DNA from: Vibrio hepatarius
GTDB taxonomy: Bacteria > Pseudomonadota > Gammaproteobacteria > Enterobacterales > Vibrionaceae
Assembly (NCBI RefSeq): GCF_011806575.1
Contig: NZ_JAATOO010000004.1
Span: 182,218-246,217, forward strand
Length of the DNA: 64,000 nucleotides
Direction of reading: 5' to 3'
Shown: positions 26,285 through 36,326 of the stretch, one piece after another
Layout: every line of letters starts with the position of its first letter
Position numbering within the stretch: position 1 is the first letter of the stretch
Notes under the pieces: generated by a model
Told to the model about the DNA's origin: nothing
The model's input: only the letters and a program-made list of their open reading frames with translations
Database searches by the model: none
Position numbers and translations under genes: made by a program

Positions 26285-27154
26285 ATGAGTGCCGTGATGG
26301 ACTTAAACTTAATTCAAACTTTTCTCGTCGTCGCAGAATTCCAGTCTTACACTAAAGCAGCAGAGCATTTAGGGCTCACTCAGCCCGCAGTGAGTGCCTC
26401 AGTAAAACGTCTGGAGCAAGTGGTGAATAAACAACTATTTGTTAAGAAAGGCAGAGGTATCGCGCTCACATCGACGGCGTATCAACTGATTCCCCAGTTT
26501 CAGCAAGCAATCAGCCTTATCGACAATGCAGTGTTCGAAGAGAAAGCGTTTGAGGTGTATTGCTCAGAAGCTATCTTGCATAAACTGGACACATTGAATG
26601 GCGCGGTATTTCACGAATCACCTCCAGATAAATACCAGTTATTTGAGCAACTTAGACGGCAGAAAATGGACTTGGTCATCGATACGGTGATCACCAAAGA
26701 CGCCGCGTTTATGGTTGAAGAAGCGTATCAGGAACCAGCGGTTGTCATCTGCAGTGGCAAACACCCGCGAATTCAAGGTTCAATAACCAAACAAGAATAC
26801 TATAGTGAAACACATTGTTTATTTTCAGGAAGGTGGCAAAACACAACCGGATTTGAGCAATTGGCTAAAGAAGCGATACAAGAGCGTAAAATTGAGATTG
26901 TAACCAGTTCTTTGGCAGGGATGGCAATGAACGTTGCTCAGCATGACTGTTTAGGCATTATCTCTAAGTCATTTGCGACCAAATGGAGCAAGATACTCGA
27001 CCTGCAAGTGCTCGAATGCCCAGTCGAGATTTACGAAATTCCTTATAAGCTTGTCTACCATAAACGCGAAGTACATAACCCTGCACATATGAAATTGCGT
27101 GAATCAATCAAGATGCAACTCAACAACTTTAACTCTGTGCCTTTGACGTTGTAA
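26285..27154 (+). CDS. LysR-family transcriptional regulator
   Basis: 289 residues. The N-terminal winged HTH is clear (LIQTFLVVAEFQSYTKAAEH, LGLTQPAVSASVKRLEQ), followed by a periplasmic-binding-protein-like effector domain. ATG 26297 (MDLNLIQ) is an alternative start and fits the family length better. It is divergent from the sulfatase operon with a dyad between them, so it probably controls that operon in response to an unknown small molecule. The effector domain is somewhat diverged (VYCSEAILHKLDTLN). Confidence 0.88.
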   Translation: MSAVMDLNLIQTFLVVAEFQSYTKAAEHLGLTQPAVSASVKRLEQVVNKQLFVKKGRGIALTSTAYQLIPQFQQAISLIDNAVFEEKAFEVYCSEAILHKLDTLNGAVFHESPPDKYQLFEQLRRQKMDLVIDTVITKDAAFMVEEAYQEPAVVICSGKHPRIQGSITKQEYYSETHCLFSGRWQNTTGFEQLAKEAIQERKIEIVTSSLAGMAMNVAQHDCLGIISKSFATKWSKILDLQVLECPVEIYEIPYKLVYHKREVHNPAHMKLRESIKMQLNNFNSVPLTL

Positions 27155-27346
27155 GGCTAAACTCTAATTATTGAGCATCACCCTTTGGTAGTAATTTGAC
27201 CGAGCAAAATACCGTACAAACTCAACCATAGTGGCATTGTTTCGTATAATTTTTACTCAAAAATATAAAACCTTAGCTTTCCTTGGTTGTTATTGGTCGG
27301 GCAAAGCACGATAATGTCGGGATCGGAATTTCTTAACTATATAACT

Positions 27347-27928
27347 ATGACCGAATATCTTTTGTTGTTGGTTGGTACTGTTCTAGTCAACAACTTTGTA
27401 CTGGTGAAGTTTTTGGGCTTATGTCCATTTATGGGGGTCTCTAAAAAGTTAGAGACTGCTATTGGCATGGGGTTAGCAACCACATTTGTGCTGACCCTCG
27501 CTTCTGTGTGTTCGTATCTGGTGGAAAGCTACATCTTAGCGCCGCTTGAGTTGCAATATCTGCGCACCATGAGCTTTATTCTTGTTATCGCCGTAGTGGT
27601 TCAGTTCACCGAAATGGTAGTCCACAAAACCAGCCCGACTCTTTACCGCCTGCTCGGCATCTTCCTGCCACTTATCACCACCAACTGTGCGGTATTGGGT
27701 GTGGCACTGCTCAACATCAATGAGAATCACAATTTTATCGAGTCGATCATCTACGGTTTTGGTGCCGCACTCGGCTTCTCACTGGTGCTTATCTTGTTCG
27801 CCTCAATGCGTGAACGCATCGCCGCAGCCGACGTTCCCGCTCCTTTTAAAGGCGCTTCCATTGCAATGATTACCGCAGGTCTTATGTCTTTGGCCTTTAT
27901 GGGCTTTACTGGATTGGTGAAGTTGTAA
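27347..27928 (+). CDS. rsxA: Electron transport complex subunit RsxA (RnfA)
   Basis: 193 residues, six membrane helices, starting [17 protein letters not shown]. An upstream in-frame ATG would add 20 non-conserved residues and is rejected. RsxA and RsxE are the homologous inner-membrane core subunits of the Rnf/Rsx complex, which couples ferredoxin-NAD electron transfer to ion flux and, in E. coli, keeps SoxR reduced. Conserved segments [16 protein letters not shown] and TTNCAVLG carry the Cys residues that hold an intramembrane iron-sulfur cluster. It overlaps rsxB by one base. Confidence 0.97.
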   Translation: MTEYLLLLVGTVLVNNFVLVKFLGLCPFMGVSKKLETAIGMGLATTFVLTLASVCSYLVESYILAPLELQYLRTMSFILVIAVVVQFTEMVVHKTSPTLYRLLGIFLPLITTNCAVLGVALLNINENHNFIESIIYGFGAALGFSLVLILFASMRERIAAADVPAPFKGASIAMITAGLMSLAFMGFTGLVKL

Positions 27929-28509
27929 TGAGCACGATTTTAATTGCAATTATCGCCATCGCGGCGTTAGCAGCTATTTTTGGTGCGATACTCGGTTTCG
28001 CCTCTATTCGCTTTAAGGTCGAATCTGATCCGATCGTTGACCAAATTGATAGTATTCTTCCACAAACCCAATGTGGTCAATGTGGTTATCCAGGTTGCCG
28101 TCCGTACGCAGAAGCCATCGCCAACGGGGATGAGATCAACAAGTGTCCTCCGGGTGGTCAAGCAACAATTGAAAAACTCGCGGATCTGATGGGTGTTGAA
28201 GCGACAGAATCGGCACACGATCTGGATGACATCAAAAAAGTCGCCTTCATTCACGAAGACATGTGTATCGGGTGTACCAAATGTATTCAAGCTTGTCCGG
28301 TTGACGCGATTGTCGGCGGGACAAAAGCACTGCACACCGTCATCAAAGACGAATGTACTGGCTGTGACTTGTGTGTCGCACCGTGTCCAACGGATTGTAT
28401 TGAAATGATTCCTGTAGAAACCACTACAGCGAACTGGAAGTGGCAACTGGACGCCATTCCTGTTGTTGATATTACCGATTCTGCCAAGACGCAGAATAGC
28501 GTGAATTAA
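27928..28509 (+). CDS. rsxB: Electron transport complex subunit RsxB (RnfB)
   Basis: 193 residues: an N-terminal membrane anchor, the 4Fe-4S motif [15 protein letters not shown] with a later Cys, and two ferredoxin-type clusters ([24 protein letters not shown]). It takes electrons from ferredoxin or similar donors and passes them to the membrane subunits. It follows rsxA directly and precedes rsxC by 8 bp. Confidence 0.97.
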   Translation: MSTILIAIIAIAALAAIFGAILGFASIRFKVESDPIVDQIDSILPQTQCGQCGYPGCRPYAEAIANGDEINKCPPGGQATIEKLADLMGVEATESAHDLDDIKKVAFIHEDMCIGCTKCIQACPVDAIVGGTKALHTVIKDECTGCDLCVAPCPTDCIEMIPVETTTANWKWQLDAIPVVDITDSAKTQNSVN

Positions 28510-28517
28510 GGACTGGT

Positions 28518-31148
28518 ATGTTGTCATTAATCGAACAAATTAAAACTGGCGCACTTTGGGACTTCCCAGGTGGCGTTCATCCGCCGGAAAACAAACAACA
28601 ATCCGTATCAACTGCCATCGCACGAGCGAGCATCCCTAGTGAAATTGTTTTACCGGTCAAGCAACATATCGGTAAACCGGGTGCAATCATCGTCAACGTT
28701 GGCGACCAAGTACTTAAAGGTCAAGCATTAAGCAAATACGACACCAGCTTTATGCTACCTGTGCACGCACCGACTTCAGGCGTAGTGACAGCGATTGAAT
28801 CTCGCACCACCGCACACCCATCAGGCTTGCCTGAAATGTGTATCGTGATTAAGCCAGATGGTGAAGAACGCTGGATAGAGCGTAAACCGATCAGCGACTT
28901 TACTAGCTATACCCCCGATGAACTGATCGAGATGATCCGCCAAGCAGGTGTATCAGGTATGGGTGGTGCTGGCTTCCCGACCGCGAAAAAAATCCAAGCT
29001 GGTTTAGCGCGTACTGAGATTTTGATCGTCAATGCGGCAGAGTGTGAGCCTTACATCACCGCCGACGACATGCTGATGCAAGAGTACGCGGACGAAGTGA
29101 TCAAAGGCATCGAGATCGTTGAGCACATTCTCAAGCCTAAACTGACCATCATCGGCATTGAAGACAACAAACCGAAAGCGGTTGAAGCGCTACAGAAAGC
29201 TGCCAAAAGCAAAGACATCGTCATCCGAGTGATCCCAACCAAATACCCGTCGGGCGGTGAAAAACAGCTGATCAAAATCCTAACCAACAAAGAAGTACCG
29301 ACCAACGCAATTCCAGCGGATATCGGATTACTGGTGCAAAACGTTGGCTCACTACAAGCGATAAAACGGGCGGTTTGTGACGGTGAACCTTTGGTCGAGC
29401 GCATTGTAACGCTCACCGGTGATACCTTTAAGCAGCCACGCAACGTTTGGACACTGATCGGCACGCCAGTTCAAGCACTGCTAGACGAGTTCGGCTACTC
29501 GGCTGACAAGCGCTTACCCCGCTTAATTATGGGTGGCCCTATGATGGGCTTTACCTTGCCACACGCAAACGTGCCAATCACCAAAACCACCAACTGTATT
29601 CTGGCGCCGACTCGCCGTGAGATTGCGCCAAGCCATTACGAAATGGAGTGTATTCGTTGTGGTCAATGCGCGGAGGCCTGCCCTGCTTCACTACTGCCTC
29701 AGCAACTTCAATGGCACGCCAAAGCCGAAGAGTATGAAAAGTGTGAAGAGCTCAACCTGAAAGACTGTATTGAATGTGGTGCTTGTGCTTACGTATGCCC
29801 GAGCGAGATTCCACTGGTTCAGTACTACCGTCAGGCGAAAGCCGAAATCCGTACGCGCAAAGAAGAAGCCGAAGCAGCAGAACGCGCGAGATTACGCTTT
29901 GAAGAGAAAAAAGCGCGTATGGAACGCGATAAAGCGGAACGAGAAAACCGCTTTAAGAAAGCCGCCGACAGCCGTCGCAAAGAGATGAAAGAGTCTGGTA
30001 AGGACGACGCAATTGCCGCAGCGATTGCACGCGTAAAAGCGCAAAAATCTGCTTCACAAGAAGAAACATCAGCGGTGAAACCAGCGGTTGCCGCTGCCAT
30101 TGCCAAGGCAAAAGCCAAACAAGCCGCAGCAATGCAATCTGGCCAAGAAGAGCCAGATAACTCAGAAATGGCCAAATTGCGTGAAGAACGCAAACGTCAG
30201 GCTCGCGAACGCAAGGCTGAGAAAGCTCAAGCAAGCGAGTCAGAATCAACGTCTGATGATAAGAAAGACGCTGTCGCAGCCGCCGTAGCGAGAGCTAAAG
30301 CGCGCAAAGCGCAGCAGCAATCAGGTTCTGAGGGAACACCCACTGAAGATAAAAAAGCTGCAGTCGCCGCTGCGATCGCTAGAGCAAAAGCGAAGAAGCA
30401 ACAAGCTGACCGTAGTGATTCGGCAGACTCTGAAGACTCTTCAACGCAGCAAGGCGATAAAAAGGCTGCCGTAGCTGCCGCTATCGCACGTGCTAAAGCT
30501 CGTAAATCAGAACAAGAAGTCGCTAAGCAAGAGCCGGGACCTGTGACTTCTACTGAAACCGGCGAAGAAGACGATCCGAAGAAAGCTGCGGTTGCTGCCG
30601 CTATCGCGCGTGCTAAAGCTCGTAAAGCAGCACAAGAAGCCGCTAAGCAAGATTCAGAACCTGTGACTTCGGCTGAAACCAGCGAAGAAGACGATCCGAA
30701 GAAAGCCGCGGTTGCTGCTGCTATCGCGCGCGCCAAAGCCCGCAAAGCAGAACAAGAAGCCGCTAAGCAAGATTCAGAACCAGAGACTTCTGCTGAAACC
30801 AGTCAAGAAGACGATCCGAAGAAAGCCGCGGTTGCTGCCGCTATCGCGCGCGCTAAAGCTCGCAAAGCAGAACAAGAAACCGCTAGGCAAGAGTCGGAAC
30901 CTGTGACTTCGGCTGAAACCAGCGAAGAAGACGATCCGAAGAAAGCCGCGGTTGCTGCTGCTATCGCGCGCGCCAAAGCCCGCAAGGCGGAGCAAGAAGC
31001 CGCTAAGCAAGAGCCGGAACCAGAAACTTCAGCTGAAACCAGTCAAGAAGATGATCCGAAGAAAGCCGCGGTTGCCGCTGCTATCGCGCGCGCTAAAGCT
31101 CGTAAAGCGGAAAAAGAACAACAAAAACGTACTGAGGAGAAAGAGTAG
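28518..31148 (+). CDS. rsxC: Electron transport complex subunit RsxC (RnfC) with long repeat tail
   Basis: 876 residues. The conserved part (about 1-440) contains the NADH/FMN-binding SLBB-type region ([25 protein letters not shown]) and two 4Fe-4S motifs ([12 protein letters not shown] and [12 protein letters not shown]). From about 440 to the end the protein is a highly charged, helical Lys/Ala/Glu-rich tail with at least eight copies of [16 protein letters not shown]. The last five sit in almost identical 40-residue units. Such tails occur in gammaproteobacterial RsxC but vary in length; their role is unknown. It overlaps rsxD by one base. Confidence 0.96.
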   Translation: MLSLIEQIKTGALWDFPGGVHPPENKQQSVSTAIARASIPSEIVLPVKQHIGKPGAIIVNVGDQVLKGQALSKYDTSFMLPVHAPTSGVVTAIESRTTAHPSGLPEMCIVIKPDGEERWIERKPISDFTSYTPDELIEMIRQAGVSGMGGAGFPTAKKIQAGLARTEILIVNAAECEPYITADDMLMQEYADEVIKGIEIVEHILKPKLTIIGIEDNKPKAVEALQKAAKSKDIVIRVIPTKYPSGGEKQLIKILTNKEVPTNAIPADIGLLVQNVGSLQAIKRAVCDGEPLVERIVTLTGDTFKQPRNVWTLIGTPVQALLDEFGYSADKRLPRLIMGGPMMGFTLPHANVPITKTTNCILAPTRREIAPSHYEMECIRCGQCAEACPASLLPQQLQWHAKAEEYEKCEELNLKDCIECGACAYVCPSEIPLVQYYRQAKAEIRTRKEEAEAAERARLRFEEKKARMERDKAERENRFKKAADSRRKEMKESGKDDAIAAAIARVKAQKSASQEETSAVKPAVAAAIAKAKAKQAAAMQSGQEEPDNSEMAKLREERKRQARERKAEKAQASESESTSDDKKDAVAAAVARAKARKAQQQSGSEGTPTEDKKAAVAAAIARAKAKKQQADRSDSADSEDSSTQQGDKKAAVAAAIARAKARKSEQEVAKQEPGPVTSTETGEEDDPKKAAVAAAIARAKARKAAQEAAKQDSEPVTSAETSEEDDPKKAAVAAAIARAKARKAEQEAAKQDSEPETSAETSQEDDPKKAAVAAAIARAKARKAEQETARQESEPVTSAETSEEDDPKKAAVAAAIARAKARKAEQEAAKQEPEPETSAETSQEDDPKKAAVAAAIARAKARKAEKEQQKRTEEKE
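30570..31118 (+). repeat. 120-bp tandem repeat inside rsxC
   Basis: Units start at 30570, 30690, 30810, 30930 and 31050, each beginning GACGATCCGAAGAAAGC or GATGATCCGAAGAAAGC and encoding a 40-residue block that starts [20 protein letters not shown]. Units 2 and 4 resemble each other, as do units 3 and 5, which suggests that a two-unit (240-bp) block was duplicated. Weaker copies extend upstream to about 30250. In-frame expansion or contraction is likely between strains. Confidence 0.93.
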
Positions 31149-32194
31149 TGGCCTTCTTTATTGCCAGCTCACCACACGCGCACAGTCGTCGCAGCACTCC
31201 TGATTTAATGAAGTGGGTGGCGCTGTGTGCGCTGCCTGGCTTAGCTGCTCAAACCTATTTCTTTGGCTGGGGAACGTTATTCCAGCTCGCATTCGCGATT
31301 GTTTTAGCCCTAAGCCTTGAAGCTTTGGTTATGGTGGCGAGAAAACGCCATCCTATGTCGGCACTGCGTGACAACAGCGCCATAGTTACCGCTTGGTTAT
31401 TGGCGGTTGCCATTCCACCTCTTTCGCCTTGGTGGGTTTTGGCGATTGGTCTGGTGTTCGCCATCGTGGTGGCGAAACACCTGTACGGTGGCATTGGCCA
31501 AAACCTGTTTAACCCTGCAATGGTTGCATATGTAGTGTTACTGATTTCCTTCCCGGTACAGATGACCAGTTGGATTTCACCAAGCGAATTGCAAACCACG
31601 CCGATTTCAATGGGTGACGCACTTTCGCTCATGTTCACTGGTTTCAACCTTGATGGTTTATCACTGCAACAAATCAGAACGGGTATTGATGGCGTAACCA
31701 TGGCAACACCACTGGATGCGTTTAAAACCGCGCTCCACACCGGTAAAACAGCAAGTGAAGCTCTTCAACAACCACAATTCAGCGCACTGGCTGGAATCGG
31801 TTGGGAATGGGTCAATCTCGCTTACCTTATCGGCGGTTTAGCTTTGATTAAACTGCGCGTGATCAGTTGGCATATTCCGGTTAGCTTCTTACTCAGCCTA
31901 ACGGTCGTAAGTGGTCTATTTATGCTTTTGTCTCCAGGGGAAACCGCTTCACCAATCGTTCATCTGTTGTCTGGCGCAACCATGATCGGCGCGTTTTTCA
32001 TCGCAACCGACCCAGTATCGGCTTCGACAACCGTCAAAGGCAGACTGGTGTTTGGGGCATTTATCGGAGCGATGGTGTTTATTATTCGTAGTTGGGGCGG
32101 CTTCCCTGACGGTATCGCCTTTGCGGTTTTACTAGGTAATATGTGCGTGCCGCTGATCGACTACTACACCAAACCACGTACTTACGGGCATTAA
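31148..32194 (+). CDS. rsxD: Electron transport complex subunit RsxD (RnfD)
   Basis: 348 residues, about nine to ten membrane helices. The conserved segment for the covalently bound FMN is [20 protein letters not shown], with the modified Thr near 187 in the loop [16 protein letters not shown] start shares a base with the rsxC stop. It is an inner-membrane subunit of the Rsx complex that forms part of the ion path. Confidence 0.96.
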   Translation: MAFFIASSPHAHSRRSTPDLMKWVALCALPGLAAQTYFFGWGTLFQLAFAIVLALSLEALVMVARKRHPMSALRDNSAIVTAWLLAVAIPPLSPWWVLAIGLVFAIVVAKHLYGGIGQNLFNPAMVAYVVLLISFPVQMTSWISPSELQTTPISMGDALSLMFTGFNLDGLSLQQIRTGIDGVTMATPLDAFKTALHTGKTASEALQQPQFSALAGIGWEWVNLAYLIGGLALIKLRVISWHIPVSFLLSLTVVSGLFMLLSPGETASPIVHLLSGATMIGAFFIATDPVSASTTVKGRLVFGAFIGAMVFIIRSWGGFPDGIAFAVLLGNMCVPLIDYYTKPRTYGH

Positions 32195-32202
32195 GGATTA
32201 AC

Positions 32203-32838
32203 ATGTTAAACGCTATTCGAAAAAATGGTGTTATTCTTGCTATTTTCGCCTGTGCGTCGACAGGTGTGGTGGCGCTGACACACTACTTAACTAAAGACAG
32301 AATCCACCAGCAGGAACAGGCTCAACTACTCTCGGTCCTCAACCAAGTGATCCCTCATGAGATGCATGACAACAGCTTGTACGAATCGTGCACATTAGTC
32401 AGCGACCCTGCATTGGGAACCAAAGATGCGATGCCTGTCTATATGGCAACCATTGACGGTGCGCCAACCGCAATGGCGATTGAGACCATCGCACCTGATG
32501 GCTATAACGGCACAATCAAGTTAATCATCGGTATTGAGCACGATGGTACTATTTCGGGTACTCGTGTACTGAGTCATAAAGAAACTCCAGGACTAGGCGA
32601 CAAGATCGACCTGCGCATTACCGACTGGATTCTTGGCTTTGCCGGTAAACAAGTAACGAATGAAAATGAGTCTACTTGGAAAGTTCGTAAAGATGGTGGC
32701 CAGTTTGACCAATTTACTGGCGCAACCATTACTCCGCGTGCCGTCGTCAAAGCGGTGAAAAATACCGTGCAGTTCGTCAACGCCAATCGCGACGCCATTT
32801 TGAGTCAACCACTGAACTGTGGAGGCAACAATGAGTGA
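32203..32838 (+). CDS. rsxG: Electron transport complex subunit RsxG (RnfG)
   Basis: 211 residues starting [12 protein letters not shown]. The longer reading frame adds 20 residues that overlap rsxD and is rejected. One N-terminal membrane helix, then a periplasmic FMN-binding domain with the flavinylation motif ([14 protein letters not shown], Thr modified) and [12 protein letters not shown]. It overlaps rsxE by 8 bp. Confidence 0.96.
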   Translation: MLNAIRKNGVILAIFACASTGVVALTHYLTKDRIHQQEQAQLLSVLNQVIPHEMHDNSLYESCTLVSDPALGTKDAMPVYMATIDGAPTAMAIETIAPDGYNGTIKLIIGIEHDGTISGTRVLSHKETPGLGDKIDLRITDWILGFAGKQVTNENESTWKVRKDGGQFDQFTGATITPRAVVKAVKNTVQFVNANRDAILSQPLNCGGNNE

Positions 32839-33520
32839 ACATAAAAAACTGATTAAAAACGGTATGTGGGACAATAACCCTGCGCTGGTACAGCTGCTAG
32901 GTTTGTGTCCCCTACTCGCGGTCTCGTCTACCGTCACCAACGCACTCGGCCTTGGTATCGCAACCTTGCTGGTTCTGGTTGGTTCAAATGTCACGGTTTC
33001 ATTGGTGCGTGACTACGTACCAAAAGAAGTGCGTATTCCGGTGTTCGTTATGATCATCGCTGCGCTAGTGACTTGCGTGCAGTTGCTGATGAACGCCTAC
33101 GCCTACGGTTTGTTCCTATCTCTGGGTATTTTTATCCCACTGATCGTGACCAACTGTATCATCATCGGCCGAGCGGAAGCATTCGCCTCAAAAAACGACG
33201 TGCTCCCTTCCGCGCAAGACGGTTTTTGGATGGGTGTTGGCATGACCAGCGTATTGGTCGTGCTCGGTGCGATGCGCGAGGTGATCGGCAACGGTACTCT
33301 ATTTGATGGCGCTGACCTACTGCTTGGTGATTGGGCAACCGTATTGCGTATCGAAATCTTCCACTTTGACAACAGTTTCTTACTCGCGCTGCTACCACCG
33401 GGTGCCTTTATTGGTGTCGGCTTACTTATCGCGGTTAAGAACATTATCGACAAACAACTCGAAGCGCGTCAGCCAAAACAAGAAAAACAAACTATTGAAC
33501 GTGCGCGTGTAACCAACTAA
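32831..33520 (+). CDS. rsxE: Electron transport complex subunit RsxE (RnfE)
   Basis: 229 residues, six membrane helices, paralogous to RsxA ([28 protein letters not shown]). Start chosen at ATG 32831, which has GGAGG five bases upstream; an upstream in-frame codon would add four residues. It completes the rsxABCDGE operon and is followed by nth after 26 bp, as in other enterics and vibrios. Confidence 0.96.
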   Translation: MSEHKKLIKNGMWDNNPALVQLLGLCPLLAVSSTVTNALGLGIATLLVLVGSNVTVSLVRDYVPKEVRIPVFVMIIAALVTCVQLLMNAYAYGLFLSLGIFIPLIVTNCIIIGRAEAFASKNDVLPSAQDGFWMGVGMTSVLVVLGAMREVIGNGTLFDGADLLLGDWATVLRIEIFHFDNSFLLALLPPGAFIGVGLLIAVKNIIDKQLEARQPKQEKQTIERARVTN

Positions 33521-33546
33521 TTATTACACTGGAAAGCAGCCTCAAC

Positions 33547-34188
33547 ATGAACAAAGAAAAACGCAGACTAATCTTAGAGCGGTTAAGGGAAAACAACCCC
33601 AATCCGCAAACTGAGCTAAACTGGAGCACACCGTTTGAATTGCTCATCGCGGTGCTGTTATCCGCACAAGCGACAGATGTCAGCGTCAACAAAGCGACTG
33701 ATAAACTCTACCCTGTTGCCAACACACCTCAAGGTCTGCTTGACCTCGGCGTGGACGGTGTTAAAGAGTACATTAAAACCATTGGTCTATTTAATTCTAA
33801 AGCAGAAAACATCATTAAGACGTGTAAGATCTTGCTTGAGCAGCACGGTGGCGAAGTGCCTGAAGACCGAGCAGCACTTGAAGCCTTGCCCGGCGTTGGA
33901 CGTAAAACGGCAAACGTGGTTCTCAACACAGCGTTTGGCTGGCCAACGATTGCGGTCGACACGCACATATTCCGCGTAGCAAACCGCACTAAGCTAGCGA
34001 TGGGCAAAAACGTTGACCAAGTAGAAGAAAAACTACTTAAAGTGGTACCAAAAGAGTTTAAGCTTGATGTACACCACTGGTTGATCCTGCACGGACGTTA
34101 CACTTGCGTCGCACGCAAACCTCGTTGCGGCAGCTGTATTATTGAAGACCTTTGTGAATTCAAAGAGAAAGTATATCCAGAAAACTAG
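33547..34188 (+). CDS. nth: Endonuclease III
   Basis: 213 residues. DNA glycosylase/AP lyase for oxidised pyrimidines in base excision repair. It shows the helix-hairpin-helix with catalytic Lys (LPGVGRKTANVV), the catalytic Asp in VDTHIFRVANR, and the C-terminal 4Fe-4S loop C-x6-C-x2-C-x5-C (CVARKPRCGSCIIEDLC). It sits directly after rsxE, probably in the same transcript. Confidence 0.98.
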   Translation: MNKEKRRLILERLRENNPNPQTELNWSTPFELLIAVLLSAQATDVSVNKATDKLYPVANTPQGLLDLGVDGVKEYIKTIGLFNSKAENIIKTCKILLEQHGGEVPEDRAALEALPGVGRKTANVVLNTAFGWPTIAVDTHIFRVANRTKLAMGKNVDQVEEKLLKVVPKEFKLDVHHWLILHGRYTCVARKPRCGSCIIEDLCEFKEKVYPEN

Positions 34189-34200
34189 GAGCACAAGACA

Positions 34201-34617
34201 ATGTCAAACGGAAGAATTCTACACACTATGCTTCGCGTAGGTGATCTAGACAAATCCATCCAGTTCTACACTGATGTTATGGGTATGCAATTACTTCGTA
34301 AGAACGAAAACACGGAGTACAAGTACACTTTGGCTTTCCTTGGCTACGGTGATGAGTCACAAGGCGCAGTTATCGAACTGACTTATAACTGGGGCACCAC
34401 TGAATACGATATGGGCAGCGCATTTGGCCACATCGCGATCGGCGTTGACGACATCTACACGACTTGTGACGCAATCAAAGCGGCTGGCGGCAACGTAACT
34501 CGTGAGCCGGGCCCAGTAAAAGGCGGAACCACTCACATTGCGTTCGTCAAAGATCCTGACGGCTACATGATTGAGCTTATCCAAAACAAACAAGCAACCG
34601 CGGGTTTGGAAGGTTAA
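34201..34617 (+). CDS. gloA: Lactoylglutathione lyase (glyoxalase I)
   Basis: 138 residues, vicinal-oxygen-chelate fold made of two beta-alpha-beta-beta-beta modules. Metal ligands are recognisable: His near 8 ([12 protein letters not shown]), Glu in [11 protein letters not shown], His in [10 protein letters not shown] and Glu in [10 protein letters not shown]. This is the short, Ni-type bacterial enzyme. It detoxifies methylglyoxal with glutathione. It lies 12 bp after nth and is the last gene before a terminator. Confidence 0.97.
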   Translation: MSNGRILHTMLRVGDLDKSIQFYTDVMGMQLLRKNENTEYKYTLAFLGYGDESQGAVIELTYNWGTTEYDMGSAFGHIAIGVDDIYTTCDAIKAAGGNVTREPGPVKGGTTHIAFVKDPDGYMIELIQNKQATAGLEG

Positions 34618-34633
34618 TCTCACCTGACAAAAA

Positions 34634-34663
34634 AAGGGCTGCATTTCACGGCCCTTATTATTT
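34634..34663 (+). terminator. Terminator after gloA
   Basis: AAGGGC (34634-34639) pairs with GCCCTT (34651-34656), and the stem is extended inward by a G-T and a G-C pair. The tail ATTATTT is only moderately T-rich. Confidence 0.75.
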
Positions 34664-34672
34664 ATCTTTACT

Positions 34673-34687
34673 TGATAATAATTATCA
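34673..34687. promoter_or_regulatory. Fur box upstream of the DUF2753-type gene
   Basis: TGATAAT-A-ATTATCA is a perfect 7-1-7 palindrome, identical to the core Fur recognition sequence, with matching flanks (a T before, TTT after). It lies 40 bp upstream of the preferred start, inside the only available promoter region between gloA and this gene. It predicts iron repression. Confidence 0.85.
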
Positions 34688-34727
34688 TTTAATCTCATTT
34701 CAGTCTTTTTAAAGGAGAGTGGATGAG

Positions 34728-35165
34728 ATGGGCATTGCAGAATGGGAGAAACACACACTATTGGCTGACATGGCGATGAGCGAACACGATCACCTACGCA
34801 GTATTCTTCATTACCAGCAAGCACTAACGTTGAGTGAGCGTATCAGCGAAGAAACCGAGTTTGACGTTGAAGACAGACTGATGATTTCGGTGATTTCATG
34901 CCACAACATGGCAACGTTCTGGCGTAATGTTGGCGAAAGTAAGTACGAGCTCAAATATCTCAAGCTCGCCTCAGAAAAGGTACTGACGTTAGTGCCTCAA
35001 TGCCCAAACAACCAATGCGACGCGTTTGTCGATTCACTCGGTTGCTGTAAAAAAGCGCTGATTGAGTTTATGAAGCGACATCCGAACCCGAAAATCGCCC
35101 GACTGGTGCAAGATATCGATACCGCGACCAACTGCAACCTGATCGCCAAGTTTAGAATCAATTGA
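34728..35165 (+). CDS. DUF2753-like helical protein, predicted iron-repressed
   Basis: 145 residues, all alpha-helical and soluble, with TPR-like spacing (DHLRSILHYQQALTLSERI, NMATFWRNVGESKYELKYLKLA). It carries clustered Cys and His residues (SCHNM, PQCPNNQC, GCCKK). I think it is the Vibrio DUF2753 family on the basis of wording and place next to gloA and motY. Start: ATG 34728 has AGGAG ten bases upstream; the GTG at 34719 overlaps the Shine-Dalgarno region and is rejected. A perfect Fur box precedes it. Function is unknown. Confidence 0.75.
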   Translation: MGIAEWEKHTLLADMAMSEHDHLRSILHYQQALTLSERISEETEFDVEDRLMISVISCHNMATFWRNVGESKYELKYLKLASEKVLTLVPQCPNNQCDAFVDSLGCCKKALIEFMKRHPNPKIARLVQDIDTATNCNLIAKFRIN

Positions 35166-35224
35166 GCAACGTGAGCACGCCCTGCTCTGCCGTTTATAAG
35201 CACATATCAGAGCGCTCGATTGGT

Positions 35225-36106
35225 TTATATCTGTGTACGTCCTAACGAGATAACCACGCGGCGGTTCTTATCTTTGCCGATTGGTGAGGCATTATCTGCG
35301 ATTGGGCGACGTTTTCCGTAACCCTGAACCTGAATACGGTCTTCTGGCAAGCCCAGTGATTCAAAGTAATCCTGCAACACTTCTGCACGTCGCTCAGACA
35401 AGCTCTGGCTGGCACTCTTAGAATCTTCAGAATCGGTATAGGTCGAGACCAATACCAAATCGATATCTTGATTGTGTTTGATGTATTCAGCAATTTGCGC
35501 CAAGCGCTTCAACGAGCGTTTGTTTAGCTCAACGCTAGAGCGGTCGTAATGAAGAATGGTAAAGGCGATGTCTTCAAAGCTGTACGGCAACAAGTTGGCA
35601 ATACAGTCACTAAACACATTGTAGCTTGCCTGGAACAACACCGAAGACAGTGCGACTTCCACACGTTGGTCTCTTCGTTGCCACTCTTGGTAACTGAACG
35701 TCGGGTAACGCCCTTTTTCCAGCTCGCTTAAAATACTCCACGCGGTTTGTCCGCCCACGTAACCGTCAAACTGTTGGAAAAATTGAATATTGGTAATGCG
35801 GTCTGCGCCCTCGCCCGGACGCCACGCAGGTGGCATCGACACTAATGACACATCGCGGGTTTCACCCATTGGACGTTTCATTTTCAGCTCAAAATCGAGA
35901 TTAATTTTCTTGCTCGCACGCGAAGAAAACACCGCCTCACCGTAATTAGGGATAGGGTGAACTAAGCGACATTCCAACGGCGTGTTGCTGATCATTTGCC
36001 ACTGCGACTGTTGTGGCGACGCAACATATTGGACGTCCATCGCCTGAACAGAGTTGGCGATAGTCGTCAGTGTGAACGTCAGTCCGGTTGCGAACAGTTT
36101 TTTCAT
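35225..36106 (-). CDS. motY: Sodium-type flagellar motor protein MotY
   Basis: 293 residues, the same length as V. alginolyticus MotY. Signal peptide, then the MotY-specific N-terminal domain (VATPQQSQW-like [29 protein letters not shown]) that binds the basal body. The C-terminal OmpA-like peptidoglycan-binding domain reads [20 protein letters not shown] and [14 protein letters not shown]. It forms the T ring that holds MotX and the PomA/PomB stators. It is divergent from rnt, as in other vibrios. Confidence 0.97.
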   Translation of the reverse strand: MKKLFATGLTFTLTTIANSVQAMDVQYVASPQQSQWQMISNTPLECRLVHPIPNYGEAVFSSRASKKINLDFELKMKRPMGETRDVSLVSMPPAWRPGEGADRITNIQFFQQFDGYVGGQTAWSILSELEKGRYPTFSYQEWQRRDQRVEVALSSVLFQASYNVFSDCIANLLPYSFEDIAFTILHYDRSSVELNKRSLKRLAQIAEYIKHNQDIDLVLVSTYTDSEDSKSASQSLSERRAEVLQDYFESLGLPEDRIQVQGYGKRRPIADNASPIGKDKNRRVVISLGRTQI

Positions 36107-36326
36107 GGTGTGTGGCTTCTCTCTACTGCTATTGAGGCGTCAATTTGCCGCTTCTGATTGTTACATTCAGAATAATGCAAAAATCTAGCCAACCCTAAGT
36201 AATACCGGGTAGTTCAGGGGGAAAACAAACCCATCAATAAGTGCGTAATATTAATTCAACAATCCGGTTTTTCTTAGTATCAGAATCTGCAATAATGCTG
36301 CACTTGTCACACAATTTTAGGCCAAC

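Noticed and set aside
30227..30985. Long minus-strand open frames within rsxC (Ala/Ser/Phe-rich)
   Set aside because: They are antisense shadows of the Lys/Ala repeat tail. Their composition mirrors the repeat, they have no ribosome binding sites, and the plus-strand gene is certain.
30570..31118. CRISPR-like periodic repeats
   Set aside because: The 120-bp units are contiguous and coding, without spacers, in frame with rsxC.
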